DNA from: Bryobacterales bacterium
GTDB taxonomy: Bacteria > Acidobacteriota > Terriglobia > Bryobacterales > Bryobacteraceae
Direction of reading: 5' to 3'
Assembly (NCBI GenBank): GCA_019261985.1
Contig: JAFAQY010000066.1
Span: 1-61,010, forward strand
DNA length: 61,010 bases
This document shows positions 8,167 to 16,839 of this stretch, piece after piece. The notes under the pieces are model-generated. The model was given only the letters and a program-made list of their open reading frames with translations. It had not been told where the DNA came from and did not search any database. Position 1 is the stretch's first letter. The number at the start of each line of letters is the position of its first letter. Both the position numbers and the translations under genes were made by a program.

Positions 8167-10364
8167 TAATGGAACCTGTACCGGACCTGCAAATAAACTA
8201 GCCTCGGATCCGCGTAGTGAGTCCCACCGAAGGTCTGGCTGTTATCCAGCAGAAAACGCCGATTCGTCAGATTCAGCGCCGTCGCAGAGATGGTGAGCCG
8301 CTCCATGATGCTCTTGCCGATGGTCAGATCGAAAGTTGTGTGCGGCTCGAGATGTGCGTGGGTTGGGCTGGCGCCATCCGTGAAGCCGGAGCCGTAGTAC
8401 AGATTCCCTCCCGTGAAAAATCCGCGCGGGAGATTGAAATTAAAGCCCACGTGCAGCGTGTCCCGCTGATCGTGGTCGAGCGGGAAATATCCGCTCGGCG
8501 GCGCAGAAAAATCCGTCAAGCCGCCGGTGACTGCGCCGGCCCCCTCGGCATGCGCGTAAGCATACGCCAGATACACATTACCGCGATGAAGAATCGATGG
8601 CGAACGGACGGTGACTTCCCATCCGTAGAGACGCGCCTGATCGATGGTGAGCGGATAGAAGATGTTCGAATTGCCGATCGCCTGATGATCGAAATAGTTG
8701 TGCGCGCGCAGGTGATAATTATTCACGTCTACCGACCAACCCCGCACCGGAATGGTTAGGCCAAACTGGTGTTCTTCGTCGCGCTCGCCGCGCAAAGGGA
8801 TAAAATCGAATCCCTGAGAAACGGCGAAGTCGGCTACAGGCCCGCTCACGGTAGATAACGGCGGGGCCTGATAATAGCGGCCCCAGAAGCCGCGAAAGAC
8901 CCAATTCAGATGCGGGATGAGAATCGATCCGCCGAGCCGCGGGTCCGCGCCGTTCTCGGAAACGATCCCGGCGAAGTGCGTCAGCCGGACTCCGGCGATA
9001 AGCGTAAGCCACGAAACGGGCCGGTATTGATCCTCGAAAAACGCGGCCACCAGTTGCCCCGTGTTTACCTGCCGCTGCGCGAACGAAAGCCCCGACCCGC
9101 CGTTGGCGATCAATCCGGCGAATGTATCGTCGTGCTGGCCGAAGCCGTAGAGACCAACTGTCGCGTTATGCTTCGCAGTCGAGGCGTTGAATGTGATTTG
9201 CGCTCCGCCGTACTGCGAATTGCGATGCTGCGTAGTTGCAAGCGGCGTATCGTTCGCGTTGCTATCGTAGTTCGCGATATTGCCGTGATAAAACGGCGAA
9301 GCGGTCAGGACCCACCCAGGCCGGAATACGTGGACCCAGGAAAAATTTGCGATGAAATCCTGCTCTCGCTCGACGTCGCGAATGCCCGCCGCTTGGGCGT
9401 CTGGATCGTTCGGAATCTGGTAGTTGTCGCCGCGTAAGGAAGTCACGAAGCGGAACTGATTCTGCGCGTCACGGTTGTATATCAGCGTTCCGCTGCCGCC
9501 CACGCCCCAAACGCGGTCGTGGAGCACGTCCGGGCCGGGCGTTTGTAAACCGTAATCGCTGCGGTTCCCGTTTACGCTTGCGAAATAGGCGAACTTTTGG
9601 GTGTGGCCGCCCAGATTGATTTGGTCGTTGGTCTGGAAGAAAGTGCCGAATGTGCTGTACACTTCGGCGTCGTTGTTACGCTCGAATCCGGTCCGGGGCA
9701 CGACGTTGAACACGCCGTAGGTGCGGTCTCCATACGCAGCCGAATATCCTCCACGCTGGGCTTCCAGATAATCGACGTCCTTGGGATCGACCTGTGGTCC
9801 CACATTGCTTGCGATGTTGGTGTTGGGAATGGGGACGCCATCGATAGCCCACGAAACTTGATGGCCGCCGCGAATATGAAGCTGGTCGTGAGTGACCCAG
9901 GCACCGGGGACGTAATCGGTGATCATGTTCAGGCTGTTGCTGAGGTCGGCGCCCGGCGTGGTCTGGATTTCCGCGCGGCTGATGACGGTAGTCGGAGTCA
10001 TCCGCTCCGGATCCAGTGCAGGAGAATTCTCCGACACTGTGACTGTTTGCTCTACCTGGCCAAGCGAGAGCTGGAAGTGGAGCACCGCCGTGCCGCCGGA
10101 AGAGGCAACCACGGTTTTCTGTTCTGCCGTCGCAAAGCCTTCGCGCTCGACCGTCAGCGTGTAGGCTCCTACGGGAACGGAGATTTCAAACGACCCGTCG
10201 GCCCCCGTCGTGACGCTCTGTGAAAAATCGGAATTTGCCGATTTCACCGTGACGCGCGCGTCTGGAATCGGGCGATGATCCGGATCGTGAACCACGCCTC
10301 GAACGGTGCCTAAAACCACTGCAAGCAGCGGAACACACAATAATGACAGTAAAACCGCCCTCAT
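8163..10364 (-). CDS. TonB-dependent receptor with carboxypeptidase-regulatory-like N-domain
   Basis: About 733 residues, outer membrane. A signal peptide (MRAVLLSLLCVPLLAVVLG) is followed by a CarboxypepD_reg-like beta-sandwich (about 20-105: VRGVVHDPDHRPIPDARVTV), a plug (ISRAEIQTTPGADLSNSLN, then HIRGGHQVSWAIDGVPIP) and a long barrel ending in aromatic YLQVRYRFHY, as expected for BAM insertion. ATG 10364 is chosen over GTG 10370 because AGGGAGGT at 10373-10380 is well spaced only for the ATG. The upstream Cys-rich gene is 28 bases away on the same strand, so they probably form an operon. The substrate is unknown; TonB energy coupling is expected from family knowledge. Confidence 0.9.
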   Translation of the reverse strand: MRAVLLSLLCVPLLAVVLGTVRGVVHDPDHRPIPDARVTVKSANSDFSQSVTTGADGSFEISVPVGAYTLTVEREGFATAEQKTVVASSGGTAVLHFQLSLGQVEQTVTVSENSPALDPERMTPTTVISRAEIQTTPGADLSNSLNMITDYVPGAWVTHDQLHIRGGHQVSWAIDGVPIPNTNIASNVGPQVDPKDVDYLEAQRGGYSAAYGDRTYGVFNVVPRTGFERNNDAEVYSTFGTFFQTNDQINLGGHTQKFAYFASVNGNRSDYGLQTPGPDVLHDRVWGVGGSGTLIYNRDAQNQFRFVTSLRGDNYQIPNDPDAQAAGIRDVEREQDFIANFSWVHVFRPGWVLTASPFYHGNIANYDSNANDTPLATTQHRNSQYGGAQITFNASTAKHNATVGLYGFGQHDDTFAGLIANGGSGLSFAQRQVNTGQLVAAFFEDQYRPVSWLTLIAGVRLTHFAGIVSENGADPRLGGSILIPHLNWVFRGFWGRYYQAPPLSTVSGPVADFAVSQGFDFIPLRGERDEEHQFGLTIPVRGWSVDVNNYHLRAHNYFDHQAIGNSNIFYPLTIDQARLYGWEVTVRSPSILHRGNVYLAYAYAHAEGAGAVTGGLTDFSAPPSGYFPLDHDQRDTLHVGFNFNLPRGFFTGGNLYYGSGFTDGASPTHAHLEPHTTFDLTIGKSIMERLTISATALNLTNRRFLLDNSQTFGGTHYADPRLVYLQVRYRFHY

Positions 10365-10398
10365 TTGCACACACCTCCCTGATTTTTTTAAACGCGCG

Positions 10399-10800
10399 TT
10401 AAACGGCGAGGCGTGGAGGAGGGCGCTGGTAAAGCGAGGAATCGTGGAGGGAGCCTATGGTGGACCGGGTTGAGGCTACGATTCGCTGGCGTGCGGGGTT
10501 ATTTGCGCGCCCGGCAGCGACGGCCGGAAGAACTGCGGTAGAGGCGCTTCCAAAACCCGCGGTTCCGTGGGAACAATCCGGAACGCATGCGTCCGACCCG
10601 CTGATCGAGGCGGATTCAGCCCCACCGCCGTGACGATCGCAGGAGTGCTTGCCACGGCTCCGTTTGCAGCACGCCATCTGGCACTCGGTCACGCCCGGCG
10701 CGGCAAAGACAGTTGCCACCGGCGCTGGACCGAATAACGCGATCAGCACCCAGCCGATCGCGTGCCGGACTATTTGTACGGTTGTGCCCATCGGAGGCAA
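10399..10800 (-). CDS. Small Cys-rich exported protein
   Basis: 133 residues from TTG 10800; ATG 10791 is a possible shorter start, and the nearest GGGAG fits the TTG better. A hydrophobic segment (IGWVLIALFGPAPVATVFA) precedes ECQMACCKRSRGKHSCDRH, a cluster of four Cys and two His, with two more Cys further on (DACVPDC). The cluster suggests metal binding or disulfides. It lies just upstream of the TonB receptor gene on the same strand and may supply it with ligand or sense the same metal; this is inference. I do not recognise a named family. Confidence 0.55.
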   Translation of the reverse strand: MPPMGTTVQIVRHAIGWVLIALFGPAPVATVFAAPGVTECQMACCKRSRGKHSCDRHGGGAESASISGSDACVPDCSHGTAGFGSASTAVLPAVAAGRANNPARQRIVASTRSTIGSLHDSSLYQRPPPRLAV

Positions 10801-10819
10801 ATACTAAGCATACTCCCGC

Positions 10820-10856
10820 TGTGGAGCAGGCTTCAGCGGGCTTCAGCCCGCCTTCT
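10820..10856. repeat. Dispersed palindromic repeat, type B (GGCTTCAGCC)
   Basis: Contains GTGGAGCAGGCTTCAGCGGG and GGGCTTCAGCCCGCC. It overlaps the last codons of the FAH-family gene and supplies its stop codon (10843-10845). Related copies occur at 30498, 30648, 43688, 46477, 51484 and 57428. Confidence 0.75.
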
Positions 10857-11631
10857 TCTCATCGTCCATCGTCACAGGATTCCTCAACACCCCAATCCCC
10901 TCAATCTCCACTTCCACCATATCGCCCGGCCTCATCGGACGGGTTTGGCCGGGAGTGCCGGTGTAGATGACATCTCCGGGCTCGAGCGTGATGTAGCGGC
11001 TGATGAAGCTCACCATCGTCGGGCAATCGAAGATCAGATCGGAGGTCCGCTGATCCTGCACGGTTTCGCCGTTCAAGCGCGTGGTAAGGCGCAGATTTCC
11101 GTAATCAAGTCCGGTGACGATGACCGGTCCGAAGGGGCTGAATGTGTCGGACCCTTTTGCCCGCCACCATTGGACATCTTTGTCCGGACCTCGCTGCCAG
11201 TTGCGTTCGCTCACATCGTTGCCACACGTTACTCCGAAGATCGCGGCGTCGGCTTCATCCTTACCCGCGTTCTTCAACCGGCTGCCAATGATCAGAACCA
11301 GTTCGCCCTCAAAATGAAGGTCGCTCGAATCCGGCGGCACGATAATCGGACCTTCAGGGTCCTGCAACGACGAAATCGGCTTGAAGAAAATTTCAGGGCG
11401 CGTAGGCTCCGGCAGCTTCACGGGGCCGGAGAGATGCGTCTTATAGTTACGTCCGACAGCCAGAATCTGGCGCGGCGCGCACGGGGCAAGCAGTCTTAAA
11501 TCGCTCAGATTGCGCTCGACCCCGGACGCGGTGTAGCTGAATAGGTCTCCTTGGAGCTCATGAATCCGCTCACCTTCTAAAATTCCGTAATGTATTTGAG
11601 AATTTGCGCTATATCGAACGAATTGAGTCAT
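10843..11631 (-). CDS. Fumarylacetoacetate hydrolase family protein
   Basis: 262 residues, cytoplasmic. FAH-family enzymes cleave or decarboxylate beta-keto acids and use a divalent metal. The family signatures are present: QILAVGRNYKTHL, then HFEGELVLIIG with the metal-binding Glu pair, then CGNDVSERNWQ and WWRAKGSDTFSPFGP, and the C-terminal LEPGDVIYTGTPGQT. The usual Arg-Asp after ...DVSAR is here Arg-Asn, a modest difference. The exact substrate cannot be inferred. The ATG overlaps the stop of a 37-codon reading frame upstream in an ATGA arrangement, suggesting coupled translation. The last codons lie in a dispersed repeat, so the C-terminus may be altered from the ancestral one. Confidence 0.88.
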   Translation of the reverse strand: MTQFVRYSANSQIHYGILEGERIHELQGDLFSYTASGVERNLSDLRLLAPCAPRQILAVGRNYKTHLSGPVKLPEPTRPEIFFKPISSLQDPEGPIIVPPDSSDLHFEGELVLIIGSRLKNAGKDEADAAIFGVTCGNDVSERNWQRGPDKDVQWWRAKGSDTFSPFGPVIVTGLDYGNLRLTTRLNGETVQDQRTSDLIFDCPTMVSFISRYITLEPGDVIYTGTPGQTRPMRPGDMVEVEIEGIGVLRNPVTMDDEKKAG

Positions 11632-11741
11632 CTTTTATCGTGCTTTGTCATTGTCTTGACCCATTTAGTTGGGGGGAAGATGAAGAACGCTATCAGCAGC
11701 ACTACGAATAAGAAAACCAGGAGCAAAACAATCAAGGCCAT
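11628..11741 (-). CDS. 37-residue single-span membrane peptide
   Basis: An ATG at 11741 follows GAGGTG eight bases upstream. It encodes ALIVLLLVFLFVVLLIAFF and a short basic tail (PPTKWVKTMTKHDKR), ending in TGA that overlaps the ATG of the FAH-family gene (ATGA at 11628-11631). A good ribosome site, an uninterrupted 20-residue hydrophobic helix with a positive tail, and exact coupling all support a real gene. The likely topology is N-out, C-in. Its role is unknown. Confidence 0.6.
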   Translation of the reverse strand: MALIVLLLVFLFVVLLIAFFIFPPTKWVKTMTKHDKR

Positions 11742-11803
11742 AAGTCTACACCTCGTCCGGATGGCCTGCCTGCGGCCCGGGTCTGCACGTTATCATGTTC
11801 TAT

Positions 11804-12457
11804 ATGATGACACGGCGCGACGTATTGTGGATCGCCGCGGGCATCCCGGTCTGGGCCGCCTCGAAAGAATTCTGGGACGAGAAAACGCCCGACCAGTGGA
11901 CCAAAGACGAGATCGAGCAGATGCTCACGAATTCGCCGTGGGCGAAACCGGCGAGCGTGTCTTTCAATAACAGCGTAGGGATTCTCGGGTCGCCGGGCTA
12001 TGGACGCCCTGGCCGGATCTATGGAGCGCCCGGCGTGGGCGACCAAAACAAGAAGGGCAGCGGTCCTCTCGCCTTTCAGGCGGTGATCCGGTGGGAGTCC
12101 GCGCGTCCCATCCGCATCGCGGAGAAGAATAACGCGTTTGAAGGCTCCGATTATTACGTAGTCGCGGCGATTGGCGATTTTCCGTCGGTCGGCGAGGCGA
12201 ATGAAGATCAGGAAGCGCGCGAACAGCGGCGGGAGATGCTGCAGGAATTCACCAAGCTGGACCGAAAAGGCGACAGCCCGATCTACCTCGACCGCATCGA
12301 GCCGGTTGCCGCCGGCATGCGCTTCTATTTTTCCAAACTCGAGCCCATAAAGCCCGCCAACAAAGAGATTACATTTACCACGAAAATCGGACCGCTCGAG
12401 ATGAAGGCCAAGTTTCCGCTGAAGGATATGGTTTATCGCGGGAAATTGGAGCTGTGA
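11804..12457 (+). CDS. Conserved exported protein of unknown function
   Basis: About 217 residues; starts at ATG 11795, 11804 or 11807 are possible. I choose 11804 because it places the twin-arginine-like MTRRDVLWIAAGIPVWA at the N-terminus. After the leader comes KEFWDEKTPDQWTKDEIEQML, a segment I associate with acidobacterial secreted proteins in which a short helical motif precedes a beta-rich domain. No catalytic motif is seen. It is divergent from the small peptide and FAH genes and convergent with the Mop gene (three bases between stops). Confidence 0.65.
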   Translation: MMTRRDVLWIAAGIPVWAASKEFWDEKTPDQWTKDEIEQMLTNSPWAKPASVSFNNSVGILGSPGYGRPGRIYGAPGVGDQNKKGSGPLAFQAVIRWESARPIRIAEKNNAFEGSDYYVVAAIGDFPSVGEANEDQEAREQRREMLQEFTKLDRKGDSPIYLDRIEPVAAGMRFYFSKLEPIKPANKEITFTTKIGPLEMKAKFPLKDMVYRGKLEL

Positions 12458-12460
12458 ACG

Positions 12461-12667
12461 CTAATCCTTCTGAATCATAACCTCGGTCGATTTCACGACC
12501 ACTTTGACGGTGTCTCCCACCTTCAACTTAAGTTCATCGGCGCTCGTGCGCGTAATTACGCTTTCGATGAGGTTTTCGCCCACCCGCACCACAACATGCG
12601 CCATGATATTGTCCGTCGTTAACTGCTCTATACTGCCTTTCAATTGATTGCGCGCCGAAAGCGCCAT
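12461..12667 (-). CDS. Molbindin (Mop/TOBE domain)
   Basis: 68 residues, a single TOBE/Mop domain that binds molybdate or tungstate in the cytoplasm, usually as an oligomer. Visible signatures are MALSARNQLKGSIEQLT at the N-terminus, HVVVRVGENLIESVITRTSA and LKVGDTVKVVVKSTEVMI. A strong GGAGGAA site precedes the ATG. It is the last gene of the same-strand run that includes modA and a molybdopterin-binding-like protein, which supports storage or buffering of molybdate. Confidence 0.9.
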   Translation of the reverse strand: MALSARNQLKGSIEQLTTDNIMAHVVVRVGENLIESVITRTSADELKLKVGDTVKVVVKSTEVMIQKD

Positions 12668-12688
12668 GATTGTTCCTCCGTTAACAGC

Positions 12689-13771
12689 TTACTTCGAGGG
12701 CCATGGGTTCGAGAAGCGTCTGTCGTTGAGCAACTCCTCATCGGTTAGAGATTGCAGGAATGCCGCCAAATCGGCTCGCTCTTCCTTAGATAAAGCGAAG
12801 CCGTGAACCAGAGGGTCCTTATTTGGATTATCGTGAGCACGGCCGCCTGCGGCGTAGTGATCGAGAACATCTTCCAATGTCCGCGCGCTGCCGTCGTGCA
12901 TGTAGGGAGCGGTCACGGCAACGTTGCGCAGAGTCGGCGTTTTGAATTTGCCGATGTCCGCGGGATCGTGAGTGAATTCATAAATTCCGAAGTTCGGGGC
13001 GGGATAGGGACTATAAAGGCCGGTGTTGTGAAATTCGATAGAGCGGCGCGTAGAGCGGTCCGAAACGCTCGCATCGCTGAAGTTAAAGCCTCCGTGACAG
13101 CGAAAGCAAGCGATATTCTGGCTGAAAAAGAGAATTTCTCCCCGCTTGGCCGCATACGGAACTGCGTGGTCTTCGCCGCCATAATGATATCGATCGTACG
13201 GCGAGCGGGCGGAGATAATGCTGCGTTCAAAACACGCGACCGCTTTCGTGACGTTCGCGGTCGTGAACGGCTCGGATTCACCGGGAAACGCCTTTCCAAA
13301 AAGCTCCCGGTATTTAGTCTCCGAGCGCAGGCGTGAAAGAAAGCCATCGCCCTCACGCCGCCCCAGCTCAACCGGGCGCTCGCCGAACATCGGAACCAGT
13401 GCTTGGTCCTCCAACTGCGTCATATTCGGATTGCTCCAAGTTAGCGCTCCGCTATATGCGATGTTTACCAGGCTCATGGCGCTACGGGAATGGCTTTCGC
13501 CCGTGGCGCCAATGGCGGCTGCTCTTCCATCGGTGAAGGCCAATTCCTGTTTGTGGCACGTCGCGCAGGATGCTTTCCCGTTTACCGACATCCGCGTGTC
13601 ATAAAAGAGATATCGCCCCAGTTCCACTTTCGCCGTTGTCATTGGATTATCGGCGGGAACGCGCGGCTTCGGGAAGCCCTTTGGCAGATTCCAGTCATAC
13701 GCGTCGGGTTCCCCGGCGCGAGCGTAAACCGAAATCCACGCCAGGGCGGCAAAGGCAATCAGCGGCCTCAT
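12689..13771 (-). CDS. Di-haem cytochrome c peroxidase / MauG family protein
   Basis: 360 residues with a signal peptide (LIAFAALAWISVYA). Two haem c sites are visible: CATCHKQELAF (about residue 70) and CFRCHGGFN (about 220), typical of bacterial di-haem peroxidases and MauG-like oxidases. It should act in the periplasm, reducing peroxide with electrons from a small c-type cytochrome, or oxidising a partner protein. The ATG overlaps the stop of the molybdopterin-binding-like gene (ATGA, 13768-13771), so the two are translationally coupled and may exchange electrons. Confidence 0.9.
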   Translation of the reverse strand: MRPLIAFAALAWISVYARAGEPDAYDWNLPKGFPKPRVPADNPMTTAKVELGRYLFYDTRMSVNGKASCATCHKQELAFTDGRAAAIGATGESHSRSAMSLVNIAYSGALTWSNPNMTQLEDQALVPMFGERPVELGRREGDGFLSRLRSETKYRELFGKAFPGESEPFTTANVTKAVACFERSIISARSPYDRYHYGGEDHAVPYAAKRGEILFFSQNIACFRCHGGFNFSDASVSDRSTRRSIEFHNTGLYSPYPAPNFGIYEFTHDPADIGKFKTPTLRNVAVTAPYMHDGSARTLEDVLDHYAAGGRAHDNPNKDPLVHGFALSKEERADLAAFLQSLTDEELLNDRRFSNPWPSK

Positions 13772-14283
13772 TTCTGCAACCGGATAAATTCGATCGATTC
13801 AAGCATCCGGACTGAGCGCGCTCCCGCATGATCCTTCTCTACCACCAGACGGAACGGGCCCTGATAACCGAATAGCGGTTTTCCATCCCGTTTGTCTGCG
13901 ACCAGAATGTTCTCGTTCGCAAATTCGGAATCCAGCTCGCCGAGAGTAAACACAACCTGATATCCGTCGTGCGCCTTCACCAGGATATAGCTCGCAAGCG
14001 CTTTGCCGCGTAGCTGGTTGCCCAAGGGAGCACCCGCCCGTTTCATGATCTCGCGCAACGGCACGCCCTCATATTCGATATTGGTCCCGTCCTGGTCCGG
14101 CACAAAGACCTTCTCGCGAGGCATCTTAGCCATATCGTCTGCGCTCAGCGTCAAAGGAGTCGAAACGTCGCCGCCTACGGTAAAGCTCGATGGACCCGAT
14201 TGCTGCTGGGGAGCCTGCGCAAGCGCGATGCCCGCCGCAAAGAATATCGCCGTTACCAGAGGTCTAAAGTTCATAACGTTCAC
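13768..14283 (-). CDS. Molybdopterin-binding (sulfite-oxidase-fold-like) secreted protein
   Basis: 171 residues with a signal peptide (LVTAIFFAAGIALAQA). The mature part resembles the oxidoreductase molybdopterin-binding domain: SFTVGGDVSTPLTLSADDMA, YEGVPLREIMKRAGAPLG and LVVEKDHAGARSVRMLESIE. No Cys ligand for Mo is present in this short form, and it is smaller than catalytic members, so a binding or partner role is likely. It starts five bases after the TonB receptor stop and overlaps the di-haem peroxidase gene. A second start at 14274 is possible. Confidence 0.75.
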   Translation of the reverse strand: MNVMNFRPLVTAIFFAAGIALAQAPQQQSGPSSFTVGGDVSTPLTLSADDMAKMPREKVFVPDQDGTNIEYEGVPLREIMKRAGAPLGNQLRGKALASYILVKAHDGYQVVFTLGELDSEFANENILVADKRDGKPLFGYQGPFRLVVEKDHAGARSVRMLESIEFIRLQK

Positions 14284-14288
14284 CGGAA

Positions 14289-16739
14289 TTAAAATCTATA
14301 CCTAAGATTTACGAACCAGTTGCGGCCCGGCTCGGGGAAACCCGCCGTGTAAAAGAAATTGCGATCGAAAAGGTTGTTTATCCCCACCTGCACTGACATT
14401 TTAGAACGGATGGGAACGATGGCTATGAGGTCCGTCGTCGCGTAAGCTTCGGAGCGCGGCAAGAATTGCGGCGAGTTCGCGGAATACGTCGTGTCTTGCA
14501 GCAGAATGCCGCTTTCGTATCGCTGGTTCAAGATGGCTAAAATCTGGCCGGGCAGCCTCAGATTGAAAGTGCCAATCACCTTGTTCTTCGGTAATGTAGG
14601 CAAAATGCTGATGCTGGTATTCACCGCGCTTACATTGGGAAAGCTTCCGAAATCGTAAGCGATGTTGCGGTTCAGATAGCTGTAACTGGCATTGACGGTC
14701 AAACGTGGCCAAGGCGTGCTGCGCACCTGGAACTCGACTCCTTCGTGGATTTCTTTGCCGATATTTGTCACGGTGCTGCAATAGCCCACGATCCTGCTAT
14801 TCGGGCACTCCGCGCTGGCCGGATTCGTGCCGCCGGGATCCGTCACATACACAGATTCGATCGCATCCCGCAGATCGGCCCGGAAGAGCACGATTTCCAA
14901 TACAGTTCGCGCTTTCAGTGTATGCGAGTAGCCAATGTTCCAGTAGCGCGCGTGTTCCGGTTGAAGATTCGGATTGGGAAGACCTGCGCCGAGGCTCGTC
15001 GAGTAAATGTCCTTGAGCATCGGGAATCGCCCGCGATCCGCGAACGTGAGGAACAAGCTGCCCGCGTCGCTCACGCTGTACGAGATGGAAGCCTGCGGAT
15101 TGAAGTTCCAGGCGTGCAGCGTGCAGCCGGAGAATGACGTGTTCGAGGGTGACGCGATGCACGTAAAGGGAAGCGTGCCGGTCATCGCAGCGTTATATTG
15201 CTGGCCTTGGAGACCGTTGAAATGGTCCGCGCTAAAGCCCACCGTCGCGGAAAGCCGCGGGAGGATTCTTACAGCATCCTGAACGCCGATTGACAGTTGC
15301 TGGTCGCGGTCCACCAGAACCGGTTCAACCAATGGAAACGGCGAGATTCCCGGATAAATACCATGCTCCTTATGTGTGTCGTCCTTGAAAAAGAACGACG
15401 CGCCAATCGTATTGCGCGAAAGAGCATGCGTGGTGAACTCCATTGATCCGCCATCGTTGTGTTCGTTATACATGCTGTGCGCGGCGTTTCTCGTGTTCAT
15501 CAGGCTGTAAGTGTCGGATGAGTACATGTCGATGGCGTTCTGAAACTGATCGTAGAACCCGCGAAACTTGATGGAACTGGAGTCGCCCAAGCGGGTGTTG
15601 GAGTGGAAATAATAGTTGGTCGTATTCCAGTAGGGCCAAGTCCAGAAATTACGGAATACCGCCGCGGTATTGGGGCCCTCGTATAGCGGAACGCCTTTTT
15701 GACCCTTCAGGTTAATGAAGCTGAAGACGTATTCGTCCCCCGCTCTTGGGGTCCATCCCGCCCGTCCGTTAAATCTCTCATCGCGCGACGAGGAATTATT
15801 CAGTTGGTCCGTCATCGCGATATGCGGAAGATTCACATATTGGTTAATGTGCAGATCGCCGGATAAGGGGAGGTAATCCAACTGACGCCAATCGATCCCG
15901 CCCTGCACGAAAAAATTGCGCCACCGCGTTCCTACGTGCAGCGCCGACAGCAGAGTATTCCCGGATCCGGTGCCGATAAGCGCGTCCACATCGACCGTCT
16001 TCACCGGCTGTTGGGTGACCATATTGATCGTTCCCCCAAGAGCATTGGGGCCAACCAGCGGAGAAGAATAGCCCTTGGCCACCTGGATCTCGGCGAGATC
16101 GCTGATTATAAAACGGTTGAAATCGACATAACCGTCGTAAGGCACGGAGATCGGAATGCCATCCAGATAGAGAGGAACCTGCCCGCGCGTGCTGAACCCG
16201 CGGACCATGATGCCGGCTTCGTTGCGGTTCGCAGAGAGGTGCTGAATCGAAACGCCGGGAAGATAATCGAGCGCTTTGGCTACGTTTACCAAATTCAGAC
16301 TCCGCATTTCGGGTTGATCCATGCCGGCGGCGACGGGCTCGGGCGGCGGCCCGGACGCAGAAACGGTCACTTCAACGCGCCCGAGATTGAATGGCGACCC
16401 TGGCGTTTTCTTGATGATCTCATCCACCGCGGCGGTTAGCTGATCCAGTTCCTGCGAAAGAGCCTGGCGCGCCGAGTGCTCCGGGAGAGCGCCGGGTATT
16501 TCCAGGCCGAGTTCAGGGTGCGCGGCGGCGAAAGTGGCGATGGAGAGCCTGAGGGCCTCCGCTTCCTCGCGCCAGCTCTCGCCGGCCGGGCCTGGGTCGG
16601 AGGCCAGGGCGGTCAATCGTTGATCCAGGCTTGCAAGCGACGCCTTCCATTCGACCGTCATGTCCTGCTGCGACTGGAGCAACATCGGAACGGTCAGCAG
16701 GCTGATCGCACATAGAAATACTTGAGCGGCTCGCCTCAT
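14289..16739 (-). CDS. TonB-dependent receptor with helical N-terminal domain
   Basis: 816 residues from ATG 16739, which directly precedes a clear signal peptide (RRAAQVFLCAISLLTVPMLL). Upstream in-frame ATGs are unlikely because they would read through a regulatory box. Between signal and plug is an unusual helical region of about 110 residues (KASLASLDQRLTALASDPG ... LDQLTAAVDEIIKK) instead of the common carboxypeptidase-like sandwich. The plug (LNLVNVAKALDYLPGVSIQ, RGFSTRGQVPLYLDGIPIS) and barrel end (RNWFVNLRYRF) are typical. Context with ModA and Mop suggests import of a molybdate complex or another metal chelate; the substrate is inferred, not proven. Confidence 0.9.
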   Translation of the reverse strand: MRRAAQVFLCAISLLTVPMLLQSQQDMTVEWKASLASLDQRLTALASDPGPAGESWREEAEALRLSIATFAAAHPELGLEIPGALPEHSARQALSQELDQLTAAVDEIIKKTPGSPFNLGRVEVTVSASGPPPEPVAAGMDQPEMRSLNLVNVAKALDYLPGVSIQHLSANRNEAGIMVRGFSTRGQVPLYLDGIPISVPYDGYVDFNRFIISDLAEIQVAKGYSSPLVGPNALGGTINMVTQQPVKTVDVDALIGTGSGNTLLSALHVGTRWRNFFVQGGIDWRQLDYLPLSGDLHINQYVNLPHIAMTDQLNNSSSRDERFNGRAGWTPRAGDEYVFSFINLKGQKGVPLYEGPNTAAVFRNFWTWPYWNTTNYYFHSNTRLGDSSSIKFRGFYDQFQNAIDMYSSDTYSLMNTRNAAHSMYNEHNDGGSMEFTTHALSRNTIGASFFFKDDTHKEHGIYPGISPFPLVEPVLVDRDQQLSIGVQDAVRILPRLSATVGFSADHFNGLQGQQYNAAMTGTLPFTCIASPSNTSFSGCTLHAWNFNPQASISYSVSDAGSLFLTFADRGRFPMLKDIYSTSLGAGLPNPNLQPEHARYWNIGYSHTLKARTVLEIVLFRADLRDAIESVYVTDPGGTNPASAECPNSRIVGYCSTVTNIGKEIHEGVEFQVRSTPWPRLTVNASYSYLNRNIAYDFGSFPNVSAVNTSISILPTLPKNKVIGTFNLRLPGQILAILNQRYESGILLQDTTYSANSPQFLPRSEAYATTDLIAIVPIRSKMSVQVGINNLFDRNFFYTAGFPEPGRNWFVNLRYRF

Positions 16740-16774
16740 AAAGCCGGAATCGATGCCGGTATCATGGTTCGCAT
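16736..16774 (-). CDS. Possible 12-codon leader peptide coupled to the TonB receptor
   Basis: An ATG at 16774, the last three bases of a conserved upstream box, opens MRTMIPASIPAL and ends in TGA that overlaps the receptor ATG (ATGA at 16736-16739). The same box upstream of modA places its ATG exactly at the modA start. This makes translation of the mini-frame plausible, but there is no protein-level evidence. Confidence 0.3.
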   Translation of the reverse strand: MRTMIPASIPAL

Positions 16775-16800
16775 ACAATACAGTGTCGTTTAAACGATAC
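16772..16800 (-). promoter_or_regulatory. 29-bp box upstream of TonB receptor (shared with modA)
   Basis: Read on the coding strand it holds a perfect palindrome (TCGTTTAAACGA), then CACTGT, and ends in an ATG. It matches the box at 17832-17860 at 23 of 29 positions, including a run of ten identical bases (ACGACACTGT). It could be a shared promoter or regulator site. Confidence 0.55.
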
Positions 16801-16839
16801 AGATTCGTCAAGACTCCGCGAGGCGCTGGTAAAGCGGCG

